Assembly: GCA_027596945.1 (NCBI GenBank)
Contig: JADGJH010000539.1
Span: forward strand, 1 to 17,217
Length of the DNA stretch: 17,217 bases
Direction of reading: 5' to 3'
DNA from: Physocladia obscura
Taxonomy: Eukaryota > Chytridiomycota > Chytridiomycetes > Chytridiales > Chytriomycetaceae
Under the pieces are notes generated by a model. The model was not told where the DNA came from, did no database searches, and saw nothing but the letters and a program-made list of their open reading frames with translations. The translations under genes and the position numbers were made by a program. Positions 1-9,957 of this stretch are shown piece after piece. How positions within the stretch are numbered: position 1 is the stretch's first letter; the number at the start of each line of letters is the position of its first letter.

Positions 1-163
1 CTGGCCGCTCAAGAACACGGCCCCCTACACCGCCCCCGCAGACATCACCACCACCACCACCACCACCGCTGCTCCCTACGGCGCTCCCACCAATGTCTAC
101 AGCTCAGCTGCCCAAACGGCCCTGTCGGCTGCTGCCGCTCTCGTCCTTTCTTTTCTCTTTTAA
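1..163 (+). CDS. GPI-type surface protein, C-terminal end (partial)
   Basis: The open frame enters from the left edge (first full codon at base 2) and ends at TAA 161-163, giving 53 residues of a longer protein. It holds a run of seven Thr codons (ACC), then an Ala/Ser-rich stretch, and finishes with a hydrophobic tail ending AALVLSFLF with nothing charged after it. A small-residue region followed by a C-terminal hydrophobic segment is the usual GPI-attachment signal, so the protein probably sits on the plasma membrane or in the cell wall. Base composition is clearly more GC-rich than the rest of the window. An AATAAA lies 29 bases past the stop. The family cannot be named because the N-terminal domains are outside the window; a tail-anchored membrane protein is the alternative. 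Confidence 0.6.
   Translation, partial: WPLKNTAPYTAPADITTTTTTTAAPYGAPTNVYSSAAQTALSAAAALVLSFLF
47..67 (+). repeat. (ACC)7 microsatellite coding for poly-Thr
   Basis: Seven uninterrupted ACC codons lie inside the Thr-rich stalk of the partial surface-protein gene. The repeat is in frame, so length changes would only alter the number of Thr residues. Confidence 0.9.
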
Positions 164-191
164 GTTTCTCGTTTCTGTCTTCGTTCAGTAG

Positions 192-197
192 AATAAA
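192..197 (+). terminator. Polyadenylation signal AATAAA
   Basis: An AATAAA hexamer lies 29 bases after the TAA of the surface-protein gene and is followed by a T-rich run. This is the expected layout of a short fungal 3' UTR. Confidence 0.55.
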
Positions 198-257
198 TGT
201 ATTTTTTTTTGGACGAGAAAACATTTGTGCCTTTGCCCGAAAATTAACTACTCTTGG

Positions 258-1346
258 ATGCCATTGTTTGAATATCAAGCAAAGTTTCCAGATGAAATCA
301 CAGCAGATATAGTAGCCATTTGTATGAAAACATTCACAAATCCAGTGCTTTATGTAAATGGACGTGGACACCGACTCTATGAACACTTTCTTTCAGAAAC
401 ATTGTTTTCTAGAATTAAATATCTGCAACATAGGATACTACACGATAAGTGCAAGACAATCACGGAACTGAAAGATGTCATCATTAATTTGGTCAAAGCG
501 ACGAGTAATCTGCATAATGAAGTCATTAATCTGTATAAGGACATGTTTCCTCTGCAAGATGCAATCATTCGTTTGAAAATGGACATCAATAACCAACAAC
601 AAGATCAGGAAGGTGCATTAAAAACGCAGGAAATTACATTAAAAGAGCAGAAAATCAAGATCTACGACCAGAAAATTGAAACTTTGCGTGTATTAATTGA
701 GAGTAAATATGCTGCCCGCAATATTGTTGAAGATAGTTATCTACAGGCCACAGGGTCCTTGAAAAGCAAGGAAAAAAGTAGTCCCTTTTATGGATGGATT
801 TTCGACGTGTCCTTCATCTTTATGCCCTACTATGACAAAAACCTTCATCACTTCATATCTTTAAAGAAAAACACGACAAATTTCATCAAGGAACTCCTCG
901 TGTCTGTTATTGATAAATCGTTGGCCACCCTTCAGTGTGTCGAGTGCGCACACATGAAAATTTGCCCCTCCACTATTGTTTTGAGCAAAGATGATGGATC
1001 CGACGCGCGACTCATTAATTTTGACTTTTGTCAACCAGTTGGTATTAGCAACCAAATGAATACAAAATTTCTGCACTTTGTGCCTGAGTTAACAGTGCAT
1101 GCCAACAGTGACGTGTGAATGCTTGGGATTATTCTTCTCCAGTTGGGCATTCGCGAAAAGAAATGGAAGGACTTGACAACACAGATGGAGCTTCAGGATT
1201 GGGTGAACAAGGAGTACGACAATTCGTGCCAGTCTGGTACTTTCGAGGTGTTGGAGCTTGCGGCTTTGTGCCTCAAAGTAGATCCAGCTGAAAGAATAAG
1301 AATGCCAAAACTGAAAGAAATTGTAATGGATTGGAAATTGGAATGA
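258..1346 (+). pseudogene. Coiled-coil protein with degenerate kinase C-lobe, broken by one in-frame TGA
   Basis: One frame runs from ATG 258 to TGA 1344, with a single internal TGA at 1116-1118 (codon 287 of 362). Codons about 110-155 are Gln/Lys/Glu-rich and look like a coiled coil. From about codon 185 the sequence follows a protein kinase C-lobe: a hinge-like FIFMPYYDKNLHHF, a catalytic-loop equivalent HMKICPSTIVL (normally HRDxKPxN), INFDF where DFG is expected, VPEL in place of APE, then SDV-stop-MLGIILLQLG (kinases: SDVWSLG), and a final LAALCLKVDPAERIRMPKL, the usual helix-I arginine region. Catalytic Asp and DFG Asp are both absent and no Gly-rich loop or VAIK lysine is visible, so it would be a pseudokinase even if intact. 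The stop replaces the Trp of SDVW and the downstream homology stays in frame, so this is a TGG to TGA nonsense change, a readthrough gene or a sequence error. No introns are seen. Confidence 0.7.
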
Positions 1347-1414
1347 TAAAAATACGGCAAACAAAAAAAAAAAAAAATGCTGATTGCTGCAGTCCGTGTT
1401 GTTCTTTAGTTTAG

Positions 1415-1420
1415 AATAAA
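1415..1420 (+). terminator. Polyadenylation signal AATAAA
   Basis: An AATAAA hexamer lies about 70 bases after the final stop of the kinase-like gene. A 15-base A run lies between them at 1363-1377. Confidence 0.4.
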
Positions 1421-2279
1421 AATAGTTTTCAATCAAGAAATTTGTGAATTTCCAAAAACAATACATGAGTGTACTTCAACTTGAAAATCATGAAAGTTGA
1501 CTAAAAAAAAAAAATTGTGGATTTGTGGATTCTGTTGGAAAAAATTTACCAAAAAAATGGGTTGTTCGATTTTAAAGTTATTTGGTTTGGTGTGCTTGAC
1601 ATGGTAATATTTTTGTATGGATACTTGGACAAACAAATCAACAAAAAAATAATCAAAAACTATACAACAAGTAACACACAAAAAAATAAAATAAAAAAAT
1701 TAAACCCACCGAACTTTTGTGAAAGTGAATATTAAAAAAATTCGCATAACTGGATATAAAAATCAGCTGAAAATGGTCTCAAACAATGCAGACATTTAGC
1801 AACTCAACTTAAGTTTCTTTTTCTTTTCCAGTTTTTGTTCTTTGCTAATAAATAATCCACTGCTTGTTTTGTACAACTAATCTCCCACCACAGAAACAGT
1901 GTACTTCAACACATCCTCACAAATTAAGCATTTATGTAAGGTAAAAATTACTTGTCATTAATCATTGATGTGAAATTGCTGACTCATAAAGTTGAGTTTT
2001 CCCATCATATATTAATTTCAATCTAATCTTCTCAGTGGTAGCATTTTGTGTACCAATTTTATTCTGCCAACTTGACGCATATTCTTTGATATTATTTACA
2101 CTATTGGTCTGGTTATTACTCACTCAACCCTGAAAACTCAAGAGAGTGAAAACAGGAAAGACATACCTTTTTTTTTCTCTTTTTTTTCAATCTTCACACT
2201 TCACCTATTCTGTTGAAAATTGTGATGATATTCTCAGTTCAATAAATATTATGTAGATAAAATTTTGAATAACGAAGTA
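1421..2279. other. AT-rich intergenic region, no gene seen
   Basis: This is the gap between the kinase-like gene and the 3' end of the gankyrin gene on the other strand. It is AT-rich with many A and T runs. The short open frames here have low-complexity Asn/Lys/Ile/Phe translations typical of chance frames. No RNA gene or repeat family was recognised. Confidence 0.6.
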
Positions 2280-2285
2280 TTTATT
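2280..2285 (-). terminator. Polyadenylation signal of the gankyrin gene
   Basis: TTTATT on the plus strand reads AATAAA on the minus strand, 18 bases past the TAG of the gankyrin gene. Confidence 0.6.
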
Positions 2286-2303
2286 CATTGCTGCAAAGCA
2301 CTG

Positions 2304-3249
2304 CTACCGATTTTGTGTTGATTCAATAATGCGCTGAAGGAATTTTTTAATGTGCACATCAGGTGCGAGACTTAGAGGAAGTTGCTTTTCTTCATTTTGA
2401 AGATCCAAATCAGCACCAGCTTCAATGAGAACACGCGCAATCTCTGCGTGGCCGTTTTCGATTGCGATGTGAAGGGGGGCGTTTCCGGCACGATCTTGGG
2501 TGTCGAGATTGATGTTTTCGAGTGCGAGAAGAAGTGTTAGGACGGGTATGGAGCCCTTTGCGGCAACTCGGTGAAGCGCAGTCTGATAGTTTCAGAAAAA
2601 ATTAACTTGAAATATTCGCAAAAAGAGACACTTTTTTTAAAAACCTGATTCAGTTTGTCTCGTACGTTAACCTTTGCACCACCTGAGATTAAAAGCGAGC
2701 ATCTGAAAAATATGAAGATAAATATCAAAAATTCAGCACAAAAACTGAATCATCTACACATACATGTCAGGAAAGCCTTTACTGGCGGCATAAAAGAGCG
2801 GGGTTTGTTTGTTTTCGTTTGGCAGGTTTGGATCAGCGGCATTCTGAATTAAAAAATCAGTCAACGGAGCAGAACCGACCGAAGCGGCAATCATAAGCGG
2901 TGACCAGCCAGCCTTAAAAGTTTTTTGTTTTTTGCCGATTTCAATGAAAGACGCGTAAGCAAACTTTAATATCTGGTAACTTACATCATCTTGCGCATTT
3001 ACGGCAGCACCATTTTCCAATAAAAATTCAGCAACTGGAATATGCTTTCCCGAAACGGCCCAATGCAGCGGAGCTGTTTGCAATGGCAAAAATAAATAAA
3101 AATAGAGTACGTAAAAAAGCAGAAAACATACTGCGCAGATCCTCATCGACACTATTAATTAAATTCGTTGAAGAGTTAGCCAGTGTGCGAACAGTTGCAA
3201 GTGCGCCTGCATATGCAGCAGCATGAATGGTTTGTTGTTGCTGGGTCAT
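2304..3249 (-). CDS. PSMD10 (NAS6): 26S proteasome assembly chaperone gankyrin/Nas6-like (PSMD10), ankyrin-repeat protein
   Basis: Five exons on the minus strand: 3249-3132, 3073-2985, 2912-2764, 2702-2645 and 2582-2304, giving 230 residues (human gankyrin has 226). Introns are 58, 72, 61 and 62 bases with consistent phases (1, 0, 2, 0); the first three donors are GTATGT, GTAAGT and GTATGT, and the last is a weaker GTTTTT. The protein is a chain of ankyrin repeats. Family-diagnostic phrases sit at the right places: RTPLHWA (39-45), DDAGWSPLMIAAS across the second junction, a TPLFYAASKG segment, TALHRVAAKGS (139-149) and AGNAPLHIA. The AGWSPL and ALHRAAAKG-type phrases are typical of gankyrin rather than of ankyrin proteins in general. 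In yeast and mammals the protein binds the C-domain of the Rpt3 ATPase and helps assemble the proteasome base; that role is inferred here from homology. The ATG faces the kinesin ATG 42 bases away. AATAAA follows the stop closely. Confidence 0.88.
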
Positions 3250-3291
3250 TTTTTTTTTTTTCCTTTGCTTTTTGTTTACAAAAACGTCCGA
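3250..3291. promoter_or_regulatory. 42-base divergent start-to-start region
   Basis: Only 42 bases separate the gankyrin ATG (minus strand) from the first kinesin ATG (plus strand). On the plus strand the gap is almost pure T for its first dozen bases, then T-rich with one CGTCCG. No TATA box is visible. Unless each 5' UTR is under about 40 bases, the two transcripts must overlap at their 5' ends. Confidence 0.5.
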
Positions 3292-6200
3292 ATGAATTGC
3301 GATGCAACAAGCGCAATGGAAACCGAACGCGTGTCGTGCGTTGGCGCATCCACAACTATACCAGCATCGAATATTATAGCAGCGAATTCTATTGGATCAG
3401 CGGGAGTTTCCAGCTGCGTGCGCGTTGCCGTCCGATTACGTCCGTTGTCTGCAAAAGAACTTCTGGACGGCGGCGGCGCTCCGGTTGTTGATGCGCAGCC
3501 GAGCCAAAACGCGGTTATTGTTCGAGCCGCCGATCCGCTGCAGCCGCACGCGTCCGGACATCCGGCAGCAGCGCGGATTTTTCTCTTTGACGATGTTTAC
3601 GCACCTTCTGACTCACAAGAAGCTGTCTATACGCGTTCCGTAAAGCCGCTCGTTGACTGCTTTTTGAGTGGCTTTAATGCAACTACTTTAGCTTACGGAC
3701 AGGTTTTTCACTCCCACTTTTTGCTTGAGTTTTTGTGGGATATTTATGTCAGCTTTCTTTGGTTTATTTAGACTGGTAGCGGCAAAACATGGACAATGGG
3801 GACAGGCCTCGAGGCTTCATCACTTCCTCAAGAGCTTCAAGGCATTGTGCCGCGCGCGATTGCGGATATTTTTTCAAGCCTTGCCTTAAAAAAGCAACAG
3901 CCAACATTTTCGTTCTCAGTCCATGTATCTTTTCTCGAACTTTACAACGAAGATTTTATTGATTTGTTAAACCCTCGTCCTCGATCTGCTGCTTCTTCAT
4001 CGTCTGCAGCTTCATTCGCCCCAACTATCCGCGAAGATGCTCATGGAAACATTATATGGACCAACGTCCGCGAGGAGCCAGTGTCATCTCCAAAAGAGCT
4101 GTTAAGTTGCTTACAGCGTGGATCACTTTGCCGCTCTACTGGATCCACTGATATGAACGCGTCATCATCACGGTCCCACGCAATTTTCAGTATTATCCTC
4201 AAACAAAATATCACAGAGGAATTTTTCACTCAAAACAGCGCTTCAAATATACCAGACGCCTCAAGGCATGCAGATTCGCCTTTTTTAGAACCAAACCCAA
4301 AGCAAACAACACAAAAATCACTGGTTTCGAAATTTCATTTTGTTGACCTTGCCGGCTCTGAGCGGCTCAAACGAACAAATGCCGAAGGTGACCGAAAACG
4401 CGAAGGCATATCAATTAACGTGGGCCTTCTCGCGCTCGGAAACGTTATTTCAGCTCTTGGTGACGAATCGCGGTCATCGACAACCACCCACGTTCCGTAT
4501 CGTGATAGTAAACTGACACGTCTGCTTCAAGACTCTCTTGGTGGAAATAGTCGCACACTCATGATTGCCTGTGCAAGTCCGAGTGAGAGTAGTTTTGGGG
4601 AAACTGTTAGCACACTGACGTACGCGAATCGGGCACGTAATATCAAGAATAAAGCTATTGTGAACGAGGAAGTTGGCGCAGGTATTAATGCTGCGGCAGA
4701 GCGCGAAATTCGAAAGTTGCGAACATTGGTTGCAGATTTAAGGGATGAAATTATGTCATTGCGTGGTGGGGCTTCTTTATTTGGTTCTGGCTTGAATAGC
4801 CGCCCTTCTTCTGTGGCTGGATTTAATCATACTAGTGAATCTGTATCAGAAGCAATCGCAGCACATGAACGCGATTTTCAACTTCATTTACAAGGCGAGC
4901 GTGAACTTGCCGTTCAGCTTGAAGCGGCAAAGACAGAGACGCAAATGGCTCGATTTACGGGTGACAGATTTGGTTTTAAATGCGGAAGGCTTATGGATCG
5001 TATGAATGTACTTTTAGAGGAATTAAATAGCGTAACTACTGAACGAGACGCGGCAAAAATTGAATTGGCGCAGTGGCGTTCAGGAAAACTTCGCTTTTGC
5101 GACAGTACTCGAGATAATATAAAAGTATCTGTAGCTTCAATTGACATCAAAGCCTGCGAAATTAATTCGCCTTCATTCGAGCTTTCTGCCGAAATGATCA
5201 CTAACTACAACAATACGATATCTGAACTTAAATTTAAGTTGTCCGAAACGAATGACAAATTGGCTTGGTACAACGAGGTTGTGACGTCGTTTAACAGTGA
5301 AGAGTCTCGTCGCGAAAAAATTCTTTTGAATTTCAATTCATTGCCAGGAAATATTGAAGAAGTTCCGTCACCCAAAATGGTCCGCACTCTTAAAACAGAA
5401 GGAGCTACTTCTCAGGAGGTTTCGCACCAACGAAAATTATGGAGAGCGTTGCAAGATGATCCAGATGTGGGACAGGTTTCTGCAGTTTTTTAAATACACC
5501 TTTGGGCTATATATCCTTACTTCTGATTAAAACAGGCATTATCTCCAACTAAATCATCAAAGTTTGCTGTGCCAGAACCAGAAACTGTGGGAAAAGTTCG
5601 CTTATTCGGTCTTCCAAAAGATACATCCAATACATTTTTGCCATCCCATTTGATCAATGACACCATCGATGAAGAAGAGGAATACGAAGATATCGAGGAC
5701 GGAAACGAAAGCGAAGATGCACACAGCATGTATATTGATGACGTGAATATTTCAACTGTTGACGATGCTGGTGACGAAATGGATGAATCGAAACAGCTTA
5801 ATCAAGACAAATCCGTTAAATCATCTACTTTTTCTCAAGAAGACCGCAGTTCTGACATTTTCATGCTTATTCATCGGTTACAGTCTGATATTGCACAACA
5901 CCAAGCTTTAATTGACCAACAAATGAAACGGGAGCAGGCATATCAGGCATTTAAAGAGGCATATGAATCAAAACTGACAGTTTTGCAGTCCCAGTTGAAT
6001 TCAGTGTGTCATGAGCGCGATGAAGCAATGAAAAAAATGAAAACCGGCGCGGGATCCAAAGAAAAACCTGGAACCGCGGCAATAAAGCAAAGATTTGATG
6101 AGCAAAAACGAAAATTAGAAGCTCAGATTCAGGAATTCAAGCGAAAGATTGCGGAGAAGGCCAAAGACAATGCGCAAAGTAGAAACGAGGGCTTGACAAA

Positions 6201-8735
6201 ACAATTGATGCAAACAATTGATTCTTTGAAAGGTTTGTTTCTTTTCGTTTGGTAATTGCATTCCTGCTTAACAAAAAAAAAAAAAATTTCGAACATTTGT
6301 TTGAAGCTGAGAAGTTCAAGGCGTTGAAGGAGCTGAAAAAGGAGTCAACAAAAATTCGGGACATGAAAACATCGAAGGAACGCGAAATAGCTCGATTGAA
6401 AAAGCGAGAAAAGGCCGCAACAGAGCTTGCAAAAAAGCTTGAGAGAAGCAATCAATTGCAGGCGAGCAAATTAAAATCAAAATTATACAACTTGAAAATA
6501 ATAAAAAAAAAAAAGAAAAAAAAATAATTACTAAAAACAAACACACAACAGCGTGTAATCCTCAAAAGAAGATCCAATGAAGCTTTACAGTCACATGCAA
6601 AATTGAAAACTGTAATGGCTGTTCTCAAGAAAACAGGAACACCGTCAGCATCGAAAAGATTCAAACCAGCTGCAATAATAACGCCACAAATTTCTGTGAA
6701 ATCGCAGTCTGGACGCACCAGTCGCGGCTCAAGCTTATTAAACGAAGATGAAGCTTTAATACGTTCCCTGAGACTCGGGGTTATAATTAGTCCGGACACT
6801 GAAGACGCTCCAATGTCGATTCGTTCAAAATTCAAGAAACAGATGATTGAAAAGGAATTAAGCACTACCGGTAAAAAATTATTATTATTATTATTATTAT
6901 TTATGTGTTTTTTTTTTTTTAATTGGCTCGCTTAGTCACATTTCGTATTGCTGAGCTTGAGTTAAATGTGATGAAATCTGCAAGAGAACGTCTTTTTGGA
7001 GAACAACGCGAGCTTTTGGTAATTATTTTTTCTTTGTTTTCATCAAAATTGCTTATCTTTTTTTTTTTTTTTGCCCAGTCTGAGCGTGAGCGGTGTGTTG
7101 CCGCGGACGCTGAAGTAAATGGTATTTGGGATACGCAAAAGCCGCAGTACATGGACGACAGACTCAGCGTGATTGATATGGAGGTAGCAATGCTAAATGC
7201 AAAGATTCGAAACTTGGAAGATGAATTCAGGTTAGGACGAGCAGCTTCAGTAATGAGAAATCATTACAGCGAAAATCGCTTGGATTCGTTTCCAGAGCTG
7301 GAGATTGATATGCCTCAAGGGGATGCCGGATGGGAAAACGGTATAATCGCTTTTCTCATTCTCTTTGCATTTTATTTGTTCATATTTTATCCACTTAGCC
7401 GTTAATTTGCTTCGCTCCTTGGATGTTATCGAACAAGAATACGTGGCAGTCCTGTTTCTGCAAGATGTTGTGGACAACAAAATTAACGTCCGGAGCCTCG
7501 AAACAAAAATTGCAGATCAGGAAAAAGTAATATTTGATCTTCGGTCATCTTTGTCGACTATGCGTGGTGCAGCGTTGCAGACAGCGATGGAGTATCGCAA
7601 AGAAATGGATAATATGCGAAAAATAGCAGAAGAGAAGATTGCGTCTGTTTCTGAAGAAATTTCACAAACTTTGACACGTCCTAAAATATCTTCTCGCAGG
7701 CGCGAGGGGCTGGGTGGATTATCCAGAAGTCGCAGCTCATTGTTTAGCTATGATGAGTTTGGTGCAGCAACCCCAAAGCTGCAAAAAATGTTTGACTCGG
7801 CATATGGGCACGGCTTTGTTGTATTGAAACCGTCAATACGGGTTTTAAGTGGTGAAATGCAAGCTACTGATATAGAACGAGTTTTGGGAGGTGTTGAAAA
7901 AGCTTTAAAACAGGAAGTCAAATCGCCAATAGTGCCAGAAGATACAATCGATTCTTCGTTTGCAAGTGACTATGATGGTTCTCCAGTTCGAAAAAGAGCG
8001 TCCTCGTTTAATTTTGATGGAATAAACGAGTCTTCAACTATGCGCCGTTATAATCTAAGGCCAAGAAGCCGTAGAATTTCTGGTGGCGACCAAAACCAAA
8101 ATCCGAATGAAAGCATTGAATCGATTGCAACACCATTTGCTAGCACAGTTCTGCAACCTTCAATCGATAATGGAATTGATGGGTTTGAAACAATGGCGAT
8201 TGAACGTGGCCGCACTGAAACAAGAGTAATATCTTCTCCACCTAGAGTTGTGCGTGCATCTTCTATGCCAGAGTCACCAGTAGCAGCTGACTCAAATAAG
8301 GCAGTAATTAGAGATTTTATTAATATCAATTTAAAACGCCGAAAACGCGCGAAGATTGCCGATATATCAACTGAACATACGATTGCAGATCTTGAGAAAG
8401 AGATTCAACAGATAAATTCAACTTCAAACTCTTCAGAAACAAAGTTAGTTCCTGGAATAACTAAGTCGTGGTCACAAAGGAGCAATATTTCATCTTTTCG
8501 GGCAGACAGTTCCTTTGAATCCGAAGCTGATGTATCTGTTACTATTCGTAGAAAGCAATCTAGGGCAACACTGGAGGGTATTGATGGCTCAGGAGCAGAT
8601 GTGTTCGCGAGATTGGCCACAAGTCACACGCTTGCAAGCCAAGCAAAAGTAATCCATAGGGAGAAAGATGCTGATGCGATTGGCTCAGCTGGTTTGAGTA
8701 GTAGTGTGAAAAATATGAGGGATAACCAGCGTTAA
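3292..8735 (+). CDS. Kinesin-4 family motor (chromokinesin/KIF4-like)
   Basis: Eight exons: 3292-3702, 3772-5475, 5536-6232, 6307-6461, 6552-6870, 6936-7018, 7079-7340 and 7399-8735, about 1655 residues with all phases consistent. ATG 3316 is an alternative start. The N-terminal motor spans residues 43-435: VRVAVRLRPL, P-loop GQTGSGKT (136-143, split by intron 1), switch I NASSSRSH (266-273), switch II DLAGSE (329-334), then VPYRDSKLTRLLQDSLGGN and YANRARNIKNKAIVN, a wording close to kinesin-4. Coiled coils follow, with an acidic stretch near 745. Exons 4-5 match the KIF4 stalk (LERSNQLQ joined to RVILKRRSNEA, same spacing as KIF4). The tail is Ser-rich and basic with KRRKRAK near 1525, a possible nuclear signal. 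All Trp codons seen are TGG. The animal KIF4 Cys-rich domain is not visible. Chromosome-arm or midzone motor activity is inferred from the family. Confidence 0.92.
6462..6551 (+). other. Probable GC-AG intron (kinesin intron 4)
   Basis: Between the two stalk exons there is no GT dinucleotide near the point where homology ends, and reading through meets TAA at 6525-6527. Splicing CAG|GCGAGC to ACAACAG|CGTGTA keeps frame (phase 0) and gives a junction with exactly the residue spacing of KIF4 stalks. The 90-base length fits the neighbouring introns. The donor should be checked on transcripts. Confidence 0.65.
6878..6901 (+). repeat. (ATT)8 microsatellite in kinesin intron 5
   Basis: Eight ATT units lie inside the 65-base intron 6871-6935, just after the donor GTAAAA. 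Together with a T run they make up most of that intron. Confidence 0.85.
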
Positions 8736-8831
8736 TATCACTTTTATTATTCAGAGCATTAATTTTGTATGTTTTATGTTTTTTTTTGTTTTTTTTTTGT
8801 TGATTATTGAAGCTTTTCATTTTCGAACAGC

Positions 8832-8837
8832 AATAAA
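8832..8837 (+). terminator. Candidate polyadenylation signal for kinesin
   Basis: AATAAA lies 96 bases after the kinesin TAA and 25 bases before the first ATG of the LRR gene model. If used, the kinesin 3' UTR reaches the start of the next gene. Confidence 0.4.
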
Positions 8838-8861
8838 TTTCTCGATAGATTTGTTTTCAGA

Positions 8862-9875
8862 ATGAGTAGTGATTGCACAGCATTGGCAACGGCCTTCCCA
8901 AACGCTGGATTTACATCGTCGTGCTGCACCCAGTCTGGAATCACATGCACAAACGGCAGAATCACAGAATTGTAAGCTTTTCTAAATCGGATTTTTTTTT
9001 AATCTCAATTCAATTTAAAACTTTTTTGTATATAATCAGGGACATGCAATGCACGACTGGCGGGCAGTCGTGGATTGGGTCGAGCTTTCCAACGGCTTTA
9101 TCTGCGCTTTCTGCTGTTGGAATCATGTTAGCAAGATTTTGTTTCCAGAGTTCAACTGCAATCTTAAATGTAATCTTCTAGACTTTTTGACGACTGCGGG
9201 ATGACAGGCGAGCTTCCGGACATTTTCGATAGCTTTCCACAATTATATGAGCTCCATATTTCGTTTCCACCTCCATCTTGGAATTCGGTGGGTCCGCGGT
9301 TGAACATGGGAAACCACTTTTCTGGTCAAATTCCGGCAACCCTCGCAAAAACATCATTACTCTATTTTCATGCCGAGAATAATCTGTTCACTGGCGAAGT
9401 GCCTCAAGCTTTTGTCGATTACATTGAAACAGGCGCAACCGTCAAAAATGATTGTAAAGGTGGCTCAAACGGAAATTTTTGTTACTTGTGAGTGAAAGCC
9501 AAAAAAAAAAAAAAAAAAAAATAACAGTCACACTAACAGCTATTGTGTAGCATGTTTGACAACGATTGCGTGACGAATCTTCCAACTAGCAATTCTTCAG
9601 CCACTGGGGTTTATGTTACTGGTGGCACTTGCAATACCGCCGCTTCAGTTACGGCAGAATTAATTTCGACTTCGACTGCAGCGACAACAAGCTCCGCAAA
9701 TACAACTAGCACCGATACTGGCGCTACAAGAACGGGTGTTAGTTCAGCAATTTCTTACAGTACAACGACAGGGGCTATAAAACCTTTCTCAACTACTGCT
9801 AGTGCAACTTCCTCTGCCAGTTCAATGACAATTCTTTCAATCCTTTCATTACTTACAACTATTTTCACGATTTAG
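8862..9875 (+). CDS. Leucine-rich-repeat surface protein with GPI-type tail
   Basis: Four exons are visible: 8862-8971, 9040-9126, 9182-9487 and 9551-9875, about 275 codons, with all internal junctions in phase 2. The start resembles a plant-receptor-type LRR N-cap (DCTALATAFPNAGF, SSCCTQSGITC, NGRITEL). LRR units follow: CGMTGELPDIFDSFPQLYEL, NHFSGQIPATLAK and NLFTGEVPQAF. Paired Cys residues close the domain, then a Ser/Thr-rich stalk and a hydrophobic C-terminus (TILSILSLLTTIFTI), the pattern of a GPI signal. A secreted protein needs a signal peptide, which this start lacks. ATG 8862 is preceded directly by TTGTTTTCAG, a good splice acceptor, so a signal-peptide exon probably lies upstream, near or inside the kinesin 3' end. 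Likely a cell-surface binding protein; the ligand is unknown. The second donor (GTTAGC) is weak. Confidence 0.75.
9501..9521 (+). repeat. Poly-A tract (21 A) in LRR intron 3
   Basis: Twenty-one A residues lie inside the 63-base intron 9488-9550, whose donor is GTGAGT and whose acceptor is TGTGTAG. The tract is likely length-variable and prone to assembly error. Confidence 0.85.
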
Positions 9876-9925
9876 AACTATGTTGTTGTTGCTCTCTTCT
9901 TTGTTATAGATGAGATAAAAGTTTT

Positions 9926-9931
9926 TTTATT
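9926..9931 (-). terminator. Polyadenylation signal of first tetraspan gene
   Basis: TTTATT on the plus strand (AATAAA on minus) lies 26 bases past the TAA at 9958-9960, inside the 82-base gap between the convergent LRR and membrane-protein genes. Confidence 0.55.
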
Positions 9932-9957
9932 CGATAAAATACAATGAGAAAAAAAAA

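Noticed and set aside
45..386. Minus-strand frame with a Trp run opposite the (ACC)n repeat
   Set aside because: It is antisense to the Thr-rich surface-protein coding region; the Trp run is only the complement of ACC codons.
258..1346. TGA decoded as Trp in this nucleus
   Set aside because: Kinesin Trp codons are all TGG, and at least paralogue B ends sensibly at TGA. Mutation or readthrough explains the data better.
1363..1377. A15 run just after the intronless kinase-like gene, suggesting a processed retrocopy
   Set aside because: A and T runs of this size occur throughout the window, including introns. No flanking target-site duplication was found.
1433..1735. Overlapping open frames on both strands in AT-rich spacer
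   Set aside because: The translations are low-complexity, with no homology-like motifs and no supporting signals.
8769..8810. ATG followed by a Phe-rich run as a possible signal-peptide exon of the LRR gene
   Set aside because: None of the available GT donors gives the phase needed to join the exon at 8861, and the sequence is just a T tract.
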